DNA of 64,000 bases from Trichoplax sp. H2 (Eukaryota > Placozoa > Uniplacotomia > Trichoplacea). The notes beneath the pieces were generated by a model. That model worked only from the letters and a program-made list of their open reading frames with translations, did not search any database and had not been told where the DNA came from. How positions within the stretch are numbered: position 1 is the first letter of the stretch; every line of letters begins with the position of its first letter. Both the position numbers and the translations under genes were made by a program. Shown here piece after piece: positions 38,909-51,258 of this stretch. The stretch covers positions 1-64,000 of the forward strand of contig NOWV01000034.1 of the NCBI GenBank assembly GCA_003344405.1. The letters run 5' to 3'.

Positions 38909-39934
38909 ATGATCGAATGGGCAAAGATTGCAATTGCAATATCAATTCCTCAAATTGGCAGCTACGTGAGTAACCATGTTGCTATTAGCATCGACAATTC
39001 TTGGTACAGGAACTTGAAAAAGCCGCATATGTTCAATACTCCTTCTTGGATAATCTCACCGTTCCAGATAACAACCTATTCCGCTACAGGATATGCGTCT
39101 TACCTTGTATTGCGGGGCATGGACAACTTTGGCGATGGCGCAGCCATTGCTTTGACTTTTTACGGAGCTTCTTTGGCACTCAATTTTACTTGGCTTCCGC
39201 TTTGCTATCAAACGAAAAATCTAGGACTTGTAAGACTATAGGATTGAAGCATCAGTAGAATATTTTAATAGTAATAGAATGTGCAATAATTTAATTTGTT
39301 TTATAGCTCAGCAAATGTATACGATCATACAGTAACTGCTGTAATTCGACAGTGGACTGCTTGACAGTTAATGTACTCATTATTATTACTAATTGAATTA
39401 AAGCAAAGGGCTTTATGATATTTACCAAAGATACTCAGGAATGTAGAGTAGAGTATGATCCTGTCTACAAAATATCTTTGGCCTGAAAACTGTACTGTAT
39501 ACATTTCATTGCGAAACTATTAGACCATAGTAGCAATAAATCTCTACCATAAAGTACGTACGTATTCCTGTTTATTTTTCCGGAATTTTTTACTCCGTAA
39601 CCTTTCAAGTCCAACCCGTACTCATCGCACCTTTTAGAACCCTACTGTACTAGACAGACTACACCAGAGAGTGTACTGGACACTATTGCAAAATGTAGCA
39701 TAATTCTCTTACTCTTTTATGTGCATAATTTTAATTCTATGCTGTTTTAAATTAAAGGCTACAGTTGGTGCACTAGCCACTTGGGGTTGCGCTATCCAAT
39801 GTGTCCGTCGTTTCTATCCGATCAGTATCACAGCTGGACGATTAACCATTCCGTATCTTGCATGGCTATCCTATAAAGCTATCTTTAATATCGCCGTTTG
39901 GTGGCATAACTCTAAAGGGGAAGAAATAGAATGA
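38909..39934 (+). CDS. TSPO/MBR-family translocator protein, gene 1
   Basis: Two exons, 38909-39229 and 39758-39934, joined in phase 0 (CTT|GTAAGA donor, ATTAAAG acceptor), give 165 residues, the usual TSPO length. The family is an outer mitochondrial membrane five-helix protein that binds cholesterol and porphyrins. Visible hallmarks are WYRNLKKP after helix 1, NTPSWIISPF, SATGYASYLV in helix 2, LALNFTWLPL in helix 3 and IPYLAWLSYKAIFN in helix 5. The distance from the splice junction to PYLAW is 31 residues, the same as in gene 2 and human TSPO, so no exon is missing. Oddities: the helix 2 Trp in the P-V-W-G motif (W53 in human) is Gln, and the C-terminal cholesterol (CRAC) Tyr and Arg are absent (FNIAVWWHN). 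A divergent paralogue with altered ligand use is likely. Confidence 0.9.
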
Positions 39935-41673
39935 CTACAGACTACAAATCCTTGAACATGTAATCTTTAACCATGTCTTTAACAATAAAATCATTAGAGG
40001 CATTGAAGATTCTTTTTTGACTTCTGGCTTAACAATTCGTGGATCAATGTAACGCACCCGATGTCAAAGTCTAAATAATTTCACCATTGTAGTTTAAAAC
40101 TATTCAATTATATGATTATATTTATTATCTGTAAATGTCGGTGTGGTGTTTACATCTATTTCTGTTGCGTTAAACTCAATAGCTTGTGCACACTATATGA
40201 AGATATAAAGTATAAATTTTATCAAAATTAGCCAAGCTTTAGCGATATCATATTCTATTAAGTACTATGAATTTATCAGTTATCATAAGACTTGAACTGT
40301 ATAGGTAATAAAATTTTGCATTTCCGTTCATGATTGTTGCGCTTTGCTATTTTTAATAATAATTTTTAACCCTGTGGGTAATGTATAATCAATGTTATAA
40401 TATCGTGCAGCATTGAGTATAGATCGTCGAGACATGCAATCGCTAATAGTCTAAGCTGATGAATGCTATATAGCCTCACGGTTCATATATTAACTTGACT
40501 GATAATTATAACTATTGTTAATGCAATATTCCGAGCATACGTTTACAACTAGTCGGGCTGCTATTGTGGTATCATTAATTAGCCCAACAAATCACAAGAA
40601 GCATTTTCTGGTAATTTTATAGAACTACAGTGAGAACTGCGGAGATGTACTCAAAGAAAAGGCTACGATCGATGGTTTTAAGAAATTATAGGGCTTGCAG
40701 AGATCAGAATTATACCCAGAACCTATATATATACACTTACCACATACCTCTGTTTGTCAAGCTAGGACTAAACCAAATGCAATTCGGTATGAATATTGAC
40801 ATTGATTAGTATGACGTCTAAGTAAACATTTGAAGAACGCTATAAATTAAATTACATCTTATTCTGCTTAGCGTCATCTACTGTATTACAAATTGACCTT
40901 TTCAGAATAAAAGGTCACGGGTTATACCATCGTACAGTAAGTACTACCTACTGTTAAGGACTACGTCTCATATAATCACTGCTAATCAGCGGATGTACAT
41001 TTTGAACAACATGTTGCGGTACCGAATCGTCTGAGATGTATTTTACGCGTATTTAGTTCCCTACTTAGCTATTGCATGCGTTAGCTTAAGTAGATAGGAA
41101 GCGAATGGATGTATCTCCCTTATAGTAATCCCTACTAAGTTTTATTGCACTTGCACTTTTAATGAATCACGCAGTATTTTTCAAATTGTGAATCAATAAT
41201 ACCAGATCAGTTTATATGAAATGTGATTCAAGTACGATCAGTGAATTAAAATTCGGTTATCTTCAACATGTTTATTTTAACGATTTCAAGACGTCAATAA
41301 TTGTGAAATATCCTCAGCATAGTGTAGCAAACCTTAGACGCATGATAGTATTAAACCTACAGAATCGTAATACGAAACAAAAGCGTACAGTACGGCAGTA
41401 GCCGTTTTTACAAAACAGATCAGCCTATAGCCACTTACGAATTTATACTAAGCAGGTAATTCGACAATTAGGAACGATAGTAGCATGCTACATTTTTAAA
41501 ATCTACTTATAGCGATGAAACCGAACATTTGAAATCATAAAAAAACTTCTACCATTTATTAGTACTAAATATTACCATAAGCGTATTACTATACAGCATA
41601 CGTTAAAAATTTGCCTTGTGCAGTCTTCAGGTACGGAAAAGGACCAAGTAATGTAGAAGCATCCTATTAATAA
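39935..41673. other. stretch between the two convergent TSPO-like genes
   Basis: No gene confidently recognised. A minus-strand frame at 40328-40442 has an acceptor-like start and a stop but no upstream partner exon. ORF 41216-41401 shows no family resemblance. The 3' ends of both TSPO-like transcripts should lie here. Confidence 0.45.
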
Positions 41674-42431
41674 TTAGAACTCATCGTACCTATTCATTGC
41701 ATAGAGAGTAAAATTTAACGATGTTGCAATTGATAACCATATCAAGTAAGGGAATAGAAGCAATGAAGAGAGTCGATTGAACTTCCAAAACAAGAACATG
41801 AGAGTAATAACAACGGCCACAAGCATTATTATTATGATTGCACCCTAAAAAAAATCGCAAAAAAATTGGTCATAAGCATGCTACCTACCTCTAGGGCAAA
41901 GATGCTTAATTTTTTCTACTGATATTATAATGATAAACTGATGCGAAACGATTTCTTTCAGCAACACTAATAATTATATCATAGCAAAGCTAATGTATTA
42001 TATCACTGTACTATGAACGTTGTTGTAGGTTTAGACAATAAAAGCGTAATTTTCTATAGCGAAAATTAATTTATTCTTACTCCTTCCAGAGATCTGCCAT
42101 TAAAAAATACCGGAGTCCACGTCAAATTTAAGAGCAAATTAAAGAAGTACACCCTTAAACTTAATCCTGCTTTCCCCGTAAATCCATCTCCATCACGCCA
42201 AACTAAGAAAGCTGCAAGCCCCATCGTACAATATAAGTAAGTCCATACTGGTGTAAATGCTGCGTTCGGAGGAGTGAACCCTGGTTTCTTCAATTGTCCA
42301 TACCAACCCCCTCGACCAACATCACTAAAAAGTGCTGGTATAACGCCGGCTAAGTTGGCACTAACGACAAAGAGGATTAATTGCCACCAGTAGACCAAGA
42401 TTTTAGTTCGAAGATAATCTACAACACTCAT
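41674..42431 (-). CDS. TSPO/MBR-family translocator protein, gene 2
   Basis: Exons 42431-42081 and 41844-41674 (minus strand; GGA|GTAAGA donor, TTTTTTTTAG acceptor, phase 0) encode 173 residues. Typical TSPO elements are present: WYGQLKKPGFTPP, FTPVWTYLY with the helix 2 Trp kept (W63), FLVW, NLLLNLTWTPVFF in helix 3 and FPYLIWLSIATSLNF in helix 5. The N-terminus is about ten residues longer than in gene 1. The C-terminal LNFTLYAMNR can satisfy a cholesterol-recognition pattern (L-x4-Y-x3-R), though the Tyr is shifted from its place in vertebrate TSPO. The intron falls at the same aligned position and phase as in gene 1, so the two arose by gene duplication. The genes face each other with 1.7 kb between their stops. 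Confidence 0.92.
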
Positions 42432-44339
42432 AATGTTTTCGCCTATAATGTTGGTGTAACAAGCAATATCGTCAATCTATTTTATACCCTTGCAGTCTGA
42501 ATAGCCTACGCTAATATACTCGTACAGTAAAAATTATTTATGAATTCACGATGAATAGATTATATGTATAAGGGTCATCACGTGTAATCTGATCTGCCCT
42601 ACTGTTTGCAATACATACTGATAAAAGTACATAACGTTTACTTTAGTGTACTCCAAGTCACTAAGTAATCATCGCAATGATTATATTGATCAAACTGGCC
42701 GTTAAAAAGAACCTTTATTCTACTTCCGTACGTACGCCAAATGGATTAGTGCAATTCTTAACATTTGCTATAATGTACAACAGTTATCAGTTTAACAGTT
42801 CGTGAAATACTTTCGTACGTACGTAGATCGCTTTTATGTTAAAGCAAGTTGTAACGTTTGCTACGGCTAATTGTACGAAGAATACTGGTTTTTACTTTAT
42901 ACTACATATGATATGGAAGCGTAGGTTACTGTTAGACTTATCTAATGGCTATTTTTTATAATTAAGATGATTACGAGCGTCGTTTGCATACCACCATCAC
43001 ATCTAGATTGCGTATCTTATCAAACTATTTCATCGACGAGAGATATACTTTATCGACTGTACTACTGTATAACGAGTTATATGTATTTTATATATAACTT
43101 TAATATGCTCTATACAATACAACAATGTGGTACCGTAAAACCACAAGCACAGCTTTAATAGCATAATAAACCGATTTACACTTAAGATAATCAAATAATG
43201 TGAAATTGTCCACGTTTTAGTTTTTCAAATTACTTCTATACAAAATTTTCGTTCAAAGCGTCATCAAATTTACCTTGTCGGGTTGCACAAATCGATTAGC
43301 TAGTCGTTAACGCAGTCTATGTTGAATATGGAAGTGTTTCGCAAAACTGTAATGGTACAATTCTGTGATATTGTACGTATTAACTATAATTTGAATAACT
43401 CTTAAGCGTACAGTATATAGAAATTTTCGGGTGGACCGGTATGTATTTGTCTTCCAAGATGCAACCTAATTAAAATGTTTATGGCAAAGATACAATGCCA
43501 ACCTATACAAAAGCCCAGTAGCTACAGTATACACAGTAATTGTTAATACTGCAGAGGAGGTACAAGTTAAGTTTATTGAATAGACTATTCTCTCTCATCG
43601 TACACAATATGAGAATAGACGGATTGATATTACAGTGCACATCATGCGAAACTTGTTGCTAGACAATTGTCAGCGTTTTCTTTATAAAGCGAATCTAGTC
43701 AAATGTACTGAATCGTAGACTGAACTTAATTCTCCTGTAGAAGTTATTATATTACAGGTATCAGACAGCCATCACTCATCATAGCTCCTAACGGGAATGA
43801 ATAGACCTCCAGAATTTACGTTCTGGAAAATCGTGATAATTATCATCGCTATCCCGTTCGATGTTGTCACAGAATCAGTTTCGATTGATTTCATAGCAAT
43901 AGTTGATGTTATAATGTGCAAATATTTCGGGTTTATAGGCTCTTTACAACTAATATTCTGCACGATGATCAAGTGTCGTCCTCTATTGCATCTACTTCAT
44001 TCCTTCTCTGTCTAATGATTAAACAAATTTAGTCAGCGCAGAACAAATAACACGCACGTAATTTGTTGCATCATGAGACAGTAATTTAGTAATGTTAACA
44101 ATTTACTTTTAAATGGAAATACATAGTATATTAATAGTCCATTAGGCTAATAAATTGAAAAGTGTTTTGTCAGTACGCTCCATTTTGATATAAAATAATT
44201 GATGTATTATTATCTCATTACCCTAATATTAATAAATTATCTAACAATGCTATCGCTTGTCGGCTACGTAACGGGCCTTTCCGAAGTACCATATTATTCA
44301 ATATAATATAGTACTCAGTTGTAGCTATCCGTAGTTTGT

Positions 44340-44366
44340 AACTTCCTTCTTATTCACTCCGAAATC
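44340..44366. repeat. 27-bp inverted repeat, left arm
   Basis: The 27 bases from AACTTCCTTC to CCGAAATC occur in exact reverse complement at 50479-50505. The match does not extend into the flanks. The two arms bracket the JIP-like gene. Confidence 0.85.
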
Positions 44367-44948
44367 GAGCTTATGGTTGTAATAGTCATGGCTACTAAGT
44401 ACTTGTACATATGAACATTCAACGCGGAACAGTACAACACTGTCTACCCGTATACTGTATGGATGTGACTCAGTAACGAGTGGTCCGTGAGTGTACGCGT
44501 TTTAATGTACACTATACTTACATGTCTGATGTGATAATAATATCAAGTAAAAAGTACAAACTGAAAAAAAAAACAGGAATGAAGATCTCCTTGGTACATA
44601 TAGATTGTATACAGCAGTAAATCAGGCTGAGTAATGCGTGTGTACAATAGAAATGATCGTATTATAGGGTCCTAATGTCGTAAAATGATGTTTTGACCAG
44701 ATATCGGTTCAGAGTTTTACTAGCTCAATGTGCTATTTATTAACACCTGTGATACGAGGTAAAAAAGCGGTTTTTTAAGTACTGGAATTATGTAGTGTTG
44801 CATTAGTTAGTATATTATGCAAGGATACAGACAGCAGTCTAGGAGAGACCACATGAGTACAGTACATATCGTTATATTAGGGTAACACCTAAATAGGATA
44901 TTAATGTCAGGAGCGATAGTAAACTAATGTTGATAGTTTAGACTACAG

Positions 44949-44976
44949 ACCCTAGAGACCGTAGGATCTCTAGGGT
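44949..44976. other. perfect hairpin with 10-bp stem
   Basis: ACCCTAGAGA (44949-44958) and TCTCTAGGGT (44967-44976) pair perfectly around an 8-nt loop, about 170 nt before the JIP-like start codon. The function is unknown. Confidence 0.6.
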
Positions 44977-45142
44977 ACGCAGCTGCAGTATCAATATGAT
45001 ACAGTACCTGTCTACGTGATACGAAACGAGAGTGAGTGAATTTAGAGTGCCTGAGCTACGCCTTTTTTTTTACCTAATTATAACTATCTAAGCTTAAAAG
45101 GAAACTTTAAGAAAAGGAAAGAAATAACGAACAACATTCAAG

Positions 45143-48100
45143 ATGGAATTTGACCCTCTATCAACCATCAACGGTGGTAGTAGTGATCCTGCAACAGGTA
45201 TACCTAGATACTATGTAGCCCATTTATTATTTATTACAAATTTACTCTGCAACAACGATCAACTGTCAGTTGCTATCGCCACGAATTGCCACTGCAATAA
45301 CCGTTTTGCCACGATCAGTAAATTAATCCAAAGTTATACTAGTATATTATATTATGATAGCCAATGAACGATTAAAGCGGTGAAAACAGACTCTAATCTG
45401 CAAGGATTCCAATGCTCGACCAATGTAATTATTGAGCAGCTCAGTGAATAGCTTGAAACAGGATATAGTACAATATGCGTCAATAATCATACATACTACT
45501 AATAATATTAATTTGTTAACACCTGCTATTCCTTTTATATACGATATACTGTACACTTGAAGGTACAATTAAATGAACTATTAGTATGAGCGAGATAATA
45601 GTAGGAATCCTCAATTTACTGCATATCGTGCTGAAAAAATGGAATAAGTTGCATCAAGAGAAGTAATGTCGACGAAAGGTGCAGTTCATTAAAACCAAAG
45701 CAAGATGCATATGCGCAATCCAGCCCCGTCCCCTTTCCTAAAATAGTCTAGTAGATTACTTTTCATGCCGATAACAATCAATTTATTGTACTTGATAAAT
45801 TCCATTTACGGGTAGTTCTAAAATCTTCAATCTTTTCTAGTCTGTTGGACAATAATTTTATCTACAGGATACCTTCGAGTTCTCTCGAGGTACAAACTGT
45901 AATTAATAACAGAGGATACCATGGTAATAACATGAAAATCCTCATGCCTTATAGTACTTTTACTTCAAGCTGTTCAATAGAAATTCTTCCACCTTAATTT
46001 TTAACACTGTACCACTTAATCGTTTGAAGTAGTAAAGTTATTTTTCCGCACTAAAGCAATATATTAGTCAGTACTAACACTAAAGAACTAGAAATAATAA
46101 ATAAATATCCACGTATTTATCTCCGTATTCTGTAACTAATTAATTAATTAAGACTATTATCAAATTTAGTGTACCCTGTACAATTCCCTATCATTGCAAA
46201 ATTAGGTAAACAATTAATTAATTATAACAATCATCTTTAGTGCAACGTACGATTAGGACAATAATCCAGTAATATCTAAACGTTTACTGAAATTCAGTGT
46301 AGTATAATGGGATTGTGACGTATTTCTCATCATTCGTTTAAGTCCTGACCCTTATAAATAATCTTGCACTTTGCATTATCCGGTCAAGATACAATCAATA
46401 TTCTATTCGTACATTTAATCAACTGTAAATCACAAAGTTGTTATTTGCTAAATTTTTCCTACATTTAGATCTAGCCCATATTGATAATATATTGTGTACT
46501 TTAAGGGCAAAGTCGAGATTTACAGACCACCTCAAAGCCAGCATCGTTCGATATGTTTGATTCCCAAGCACAAAAGCCTCAACCATTGCAAACGGCAAAC
46601 CAACAAAATCATCAGACCTCTGCTACGAAATCCACCGTTCGCGCAAGGCCCCACGCGAAAACAATGCCTGCCAATAGCAATTTATTTAATTTTCCTAGAT
46701 TCAGCAACGATGACCGATCTACACCCAATAAAGCCAGTGTATCTAGCTCCAATACTACGGACATTATTGATACTTTCGCGCCTACTAGTACTAATAACAA
46801 CGGCCCATCTGCTGCTGCTCAAGCCACCAATGATAATCCCTTTATACTTGCTAAATCTGGCGACAATTCCAAAAATACCAATGATCATTTCGAAAAAAAC
46901 TCTGCCGTCAATACTTTCGTAACAGCTAATGCAACATCTAGCAATGCTTTCGGCATTGGAAATACTAAAGACGCTTTTGGTTCGAATAGTTTGAATGATC
47001 AATTCTTACCTTCCAATTCGGCTCCTATTACAAGACATGTTACTTCTAATCAACAGCAGTCTACAAACATTAATTTTGATTCAAGTCTCGCTGGCAATAG
47101 TCAACTGCCACCGCAACCTTCCTTTAATAGTTTTCTTGTCCAATCCACGACTTTTAATGATCCCAGTCCTCAGCAGATAAATGATCCTAATATCATTGTT
47201 ACAGCGAAAGAACGGATTGACAATCAAAATCCTGCAGTTCAAGCATCGACCAACGGCGATAGCTCGACAGCAGTAAATCCACAGGAAATCATCGCCAATT
47301 TAGCAAAATCTGGTTTTATATCCGAAACAAAGTCAACCGTCAATGCTAATACACCTAGCAATACCTTCTCACCAAATGGAGCACAAGAGCAAAAGCTGGC
47401 AAAAGTGACACACAAGTTTATACCGCGTCACGAAGACGAAATTTTATTAGATATTGGCGATAATATAGAAATTATCGAAGACTATCCGGACCTGTGGTGC
47501 CGAGGCAAGAATATCAGAACTAACAAGAAAGGAATTTTCCCGGTTTGCTGTGTCGTCGTTGGTAATTATACTCATTTAAATACTATACGTTATTTTCGTA
47601 ACTAACTAGTACAATTAAAATCAAGTAAAAATATGCCCAATCAGTTAGCTGAAACCGAAGTTTGTGTTTTTCGAATTATCCTTACTACTACATATTGTTC
47701 GGGTTTAAGCCGCAGAAACATCAACATATTATTCAAATTCTATTTTAATATAATCGTAAAGGATATTATGCAAGCAGTTGATTAAGGAGTTTATGTTGAT
47801 GTCCTCTCTTTTAAATTAGATACCAATAAAAAAAGAATCAATAATTGTATAAGGTATATACTGTACATTATTTCATTATATAAATGCTTACAGAATTAAT
47901 TGAACCAAATTTTGGGGCTATTGTTGGCAATCTTAGATACCTAGGATCAGTTGTAACGCGAGAATACAAAGGTACCGATGTTATAAAGAACTGTACACAG
48001 CAAGTATGTTTGTAAACGTATACTAAGGAACGTTTGAAAAGACAAATTTTTCTAAATCAATAAGCCATTGTAACTTTAAAATATAGTGGCATATCGTTAA

Positions 48101-48971
48101 TTTTCCCGTTTACTTATTACTTTAGAACTCAGAGTACCCCCCATATACTTAAGCTTACCTTGATTTAATGATCAATACAGATCCAAACTGGACGCCGATA
48201 CAGTTTATCGGGCCTGCCAATCTACAGTATGGAAATATCAGAACATGGAATAAAAGTTGCAGAAAGTTCAGCTAAAAGAAATGCACAAAGCTACACATCT
48301 ACTAAAAAGGTAATTGAAAGAATCACATAGCACGATTAGAGTTCGTATTATTTCAACTACTTAATAATCAGATCAATCTAACAACAAAATTTTTCCGTGG
48401 TTGATTTAGAATCAAAAGCAAAACCTTTACCATTTAGATAAAGTAACTTTCGCTGGATGCCATCCTAACAATGACAAGTGATTTATTAATTTATATCATA
48501 GTAAATCAAAAACTCCGCCCCTATAAACCTGACCAGTTGCTACCTTAGGCCCGATTGTTCCACGGAATACTTCATATAGCTTTAATGCAAGTTTAAATTC
48601 GCCTTCTTGCGATTATAAACAGCTACTTTTTTTTATTAATAGAATACTTGGGTTCATCACCAAAGAAATGCCAAATAGTTACCAATGCCACATATTTCAA
48701 AGTGATTTATCGGCAGTTCCTATCGCGAGAGCTATTGGGTAATTATTTTCGATAAGTTACATTTCTACACGTAGTATCCACTTACTTTCTTCAGAAAGAT
48801 CGCATCTGACATAGCTCTGTAATAAAAGTAAGAAACAAGACGTTTGTAACACAGCGAATACTACTAACTATGATCGTAATTATTAGAGATGCTTTTGGAA
48901 TGTACTATAAGCGACGTCAAGTCCAAGGTCAAATGAATAATAATGAAAATTCATCGAATACACAGTCATAA
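45143..48971 (+). CDS. JIP1/2-like JNK-pathway scaffold (SH3 plus PTB)
   Basis: Seven-exon model: 45143-45197, 46506-47561, 47894-48003, 48181-48309, 48410-48477, 48643-48738, 48887-48971. All junctions are GT-AG and phases agree, giving 532 residues. Residues ~317-370 are an SH3 domain of JIP type (THKFIPRHEDEILLDIGDN, LWCRGKNIRT, KGIFPV), with the FxPRHEDE core typical of JIP1/2. Residues ~376-515 are a PTB/PID domain: VGNLRYLGSVVTREYKGTD, MEISEHGIKVAE, FAGCHPNNDKILGFITKE and CHIFQSDLS, ending IGDAFGMYYKRR. In JIP1/2 the SH3 dimerises and the PTB binds kinesin cargo receptors. The long Ser/Asn/Gln-rich N-terminus has a possible docking motif (RARPHAK...LFNF) and an NPF. The exon 1-2 join (46506, or 46518) is the least certain; the last intron has a TACTAAC branch point. 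Confidence 0.87.
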
Positions 48972-51258
48972 CCCCACTGAGGACGTCAGCTCTTTTGCAA
49001 TGTTCGTTGGTAATTGGTAATTAGCAAATCCTTTCATAATTTTGATTATACTTAAATTAGCGTTCAAATATGAGTCAATAGTGAATATCAGTTCTAGTCA
49101 GACTCTGATTTGCGATAAAATATTGTCCTCGTACAACTGCGGAAAAAATTTATAGAAATGTAATTTTTATACTTTAAAGTGAATTATTGAAATTCTATAG
49201 CTTTGAAAAATAGAGATGTAAGAATGATGTATGATTTCCAATTTTTACGAATTGGCGTCACCTGTTAAGAAAAGTTTTATATTATAAGCACATTGTAATC
49301 GATGCTTGCAAATAGAGTTCATCTTATACTGCTCTAACTCTAAGTACTCAACATCACTGACTGCTTTAGAAGAGTTGTATAATCCACGAACTTGTAATCT
49401 AAAGCGTTATGGTATAGAATTTAAACCGACTGAAGTATTACTACATTGACTTACGTTTTCGAAGCTATAGTAAACGATTACTAAGTGTTATGTAGAACAT
49501 TTAAGATTTTCTTTATCAACTTATCGTCTATGATGAAAGCAAATACTATCCTAAATAGTTGGGAAATTATTATCAAAAGAATTAAGAATTTAAAAAAATA
49601 TACTGTTGTTGTGTTGTCAACATCGAAATTAAGCCACAATATATTGTACTCTATAACTAAAATGATCCATTTCAACTGCGGTACCTCAATTAAGACCTAG
49701 GTAGAACATTTCTGAATAAAAGAGACTTGATAGTAGTCAAAATTTTTATTTTTCAAACGACTCATCTAATTACAAATTAGATACTTATTGTACTATGACT
49801 TTCAGTTGTATAACAAGAATTATTTCAGGTGCCAAATAATGTGCTTTTTGATTAAAAAATTATTAGACTCAATAAAACTAAAATTTGTAGTTTATCACAA
49901 GACCGTTGAAGAATTGCAACCCCACGAAATATTGTATAGCCTTGAATAGGACACCTAAGCTAAGTAGCTTTTATTTACTAAACTATAATTATTAACAATA
50001 CTTTCTCAGATTAGCTTACATGGATCTTAAAACGTCAGGACATCTCATATGAGATAAATATCATAAGACTGCAGATACGTGTCGTATCCTATCTTATGAA
50101 TTAAGTTTTCATCCATTGCTGATATACTAGTTTACAGTTTACATCTGTTGTCCAGGGGATGAATTATATTTGCAAAGTCGAATCGGATATGCAACAGGTT
50201 CTGATTTTGCAGTACATTACTGTACGTTTGCGTTTCACTGATACTTAACAGTTCCTATTACTTTTTCCAGCGACTAAACCGATATTCTTGTAGTCTATCA
50301 TAAATATAATTATGATCGTATGCAAGTATTTCGTGCAATTACAAATACAGTAGTAATTAATTGTACCCGAGTTTTAAATACTGTATATGATTACCATTTC
50401 AAGTAAGTATTATAAATATATACTGTAATTTCATTGGTTATGGGAACACCTGCCATACTGTACACTGCATTCGCTTGGGATTTCGGAGTGAATAAGAAGG
50501 AAGTTGCAAAACACTGATGTACAGTAATTGTCAATTGAAATGAAAGTCTATCCGATGACGCAAGTATCTACGTGTATACGGCGGTTTATTTCCTTGATGC
50601 ACATCGCTACTGAATTTATTCTCAAATGCTCTTCTCGAACACTACTCCATTGCTCAATCAAGCCACTATCCATTGAGTCTAAACCAGTTGGATGTGTGGC
50701 ATGAATTCTACTTAGCACAATTTACACTGAGTGGAAGATATGTCTGAGTATCAAGGTTAATTAATATTATAGAAAAATTTATATGCATCTTGTATGGGTT
50801 TATAACAAGAAAGTTTCTAAAACTCGGCCTGACTTTTCAAGTTCTCGCCATATTTTGTTAAGTGTACAATAACAGCTGTCACCCCTGATTCGTTTTTTCA
50901 ACAGCATGATGTGCGGTACAGTGGATCATGCATTATGCCTCCGTATGCTGGATTAGCAGGAGGACAGATACACGGTGTGACACATCATTTTGCACACCAC
51001 AGTGCAGCATGTACTGTCGGAGATTACTGACAGTACGGACCAGTTTGGCTCTTCTTCAGTGTACAGTACCGGTTTTTACAGTACTATGTTGTTACACTGT
51101 AGACTGTAGTGACAGAGAATACTGTAGTCGTAGGACCGCTGGTAAACCACTTTTAAAGCCAAAAGCAAAGCCACGAGCGAGCTGCAGCCCTGATCATTTG
51201 AGCCTGCTGGCATAAGCTACTTTCGTTAGACCTATAACCTTGTGAACAAGTTATTACT
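48972..51258. other. intergenic stretch between the JIP-like gene and mL23
   Basis: No family-supported gene. ORFs on opposite strands at 49481-49700 overlap and neither shows splice context. The stretch 50920-51240 is GC-richer and dense in ACAGTAC/GTACAGT words, immediately before mL23, and may hold its promoter. The right arm of the 27-bp inverted pair is at 50479. Confidence 0.5.
50479..50505. repeat. 27-bp inverted repeat, right arm
   Basis: Exact reverse complement of 44340-44366 (GATTTCGGAGTG through GAAGGAAGTT). It is separated from the left arm by 6.1 kb containing the whole JIP-like gene. Confidence 0.85.

Larger units (their letters stand above)
42432..45142. other. stretch between TSPO-like gene 2 and the JIP-like gene
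   Basis: No family-supported gene. ORFs on both strands at 43772-44015 overlap each other; the minus one has a terminal-exon look (acceptor near 43953) but no partners. A perfect 10-bp-stem hairpin and one arm of a 27-bp inverted pair are listed separately. ACTGTAC-type words are frequent. Confidence 0.45.

Noticed and set aside
39001-39258. 85-codon plus-strand ORF inside TSPO-like gene 1
   Set aside because: Frame-shifted shadow of a clear TSPO exon.
40328-40442. Minus-strand frame reading CMSRRSILNAARYYN with an acceptor-like start and a stop
   Set aside because: Protein-like, but no upstream partner exon with matching phase was found, and open frames of this length are common by chance.
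43772-44015. Overlapping ORFs on both strands
   Set aside because: Neither has a recognisable family or partner exons. The minus one could be a terminal exon, but support is too thin.
46494-46922. 142-codon plus-strand ORF and two minus-strand ORFs over the JIP-like N-terminus
   Set aside because: They are other-frame shadows of the long JIP-like exon 2, which is tied to the SH3 and PTB domains by phase.
48795-48822. Alternative last exon of the JIP-like gene (after TTTCTTCAG, stop at 48822)
   Set aside because: It would end the PTB domain early. The exon at 48887-48971 restores the expected DAFGMYYKRR helix and has a TACTAAC branch site.
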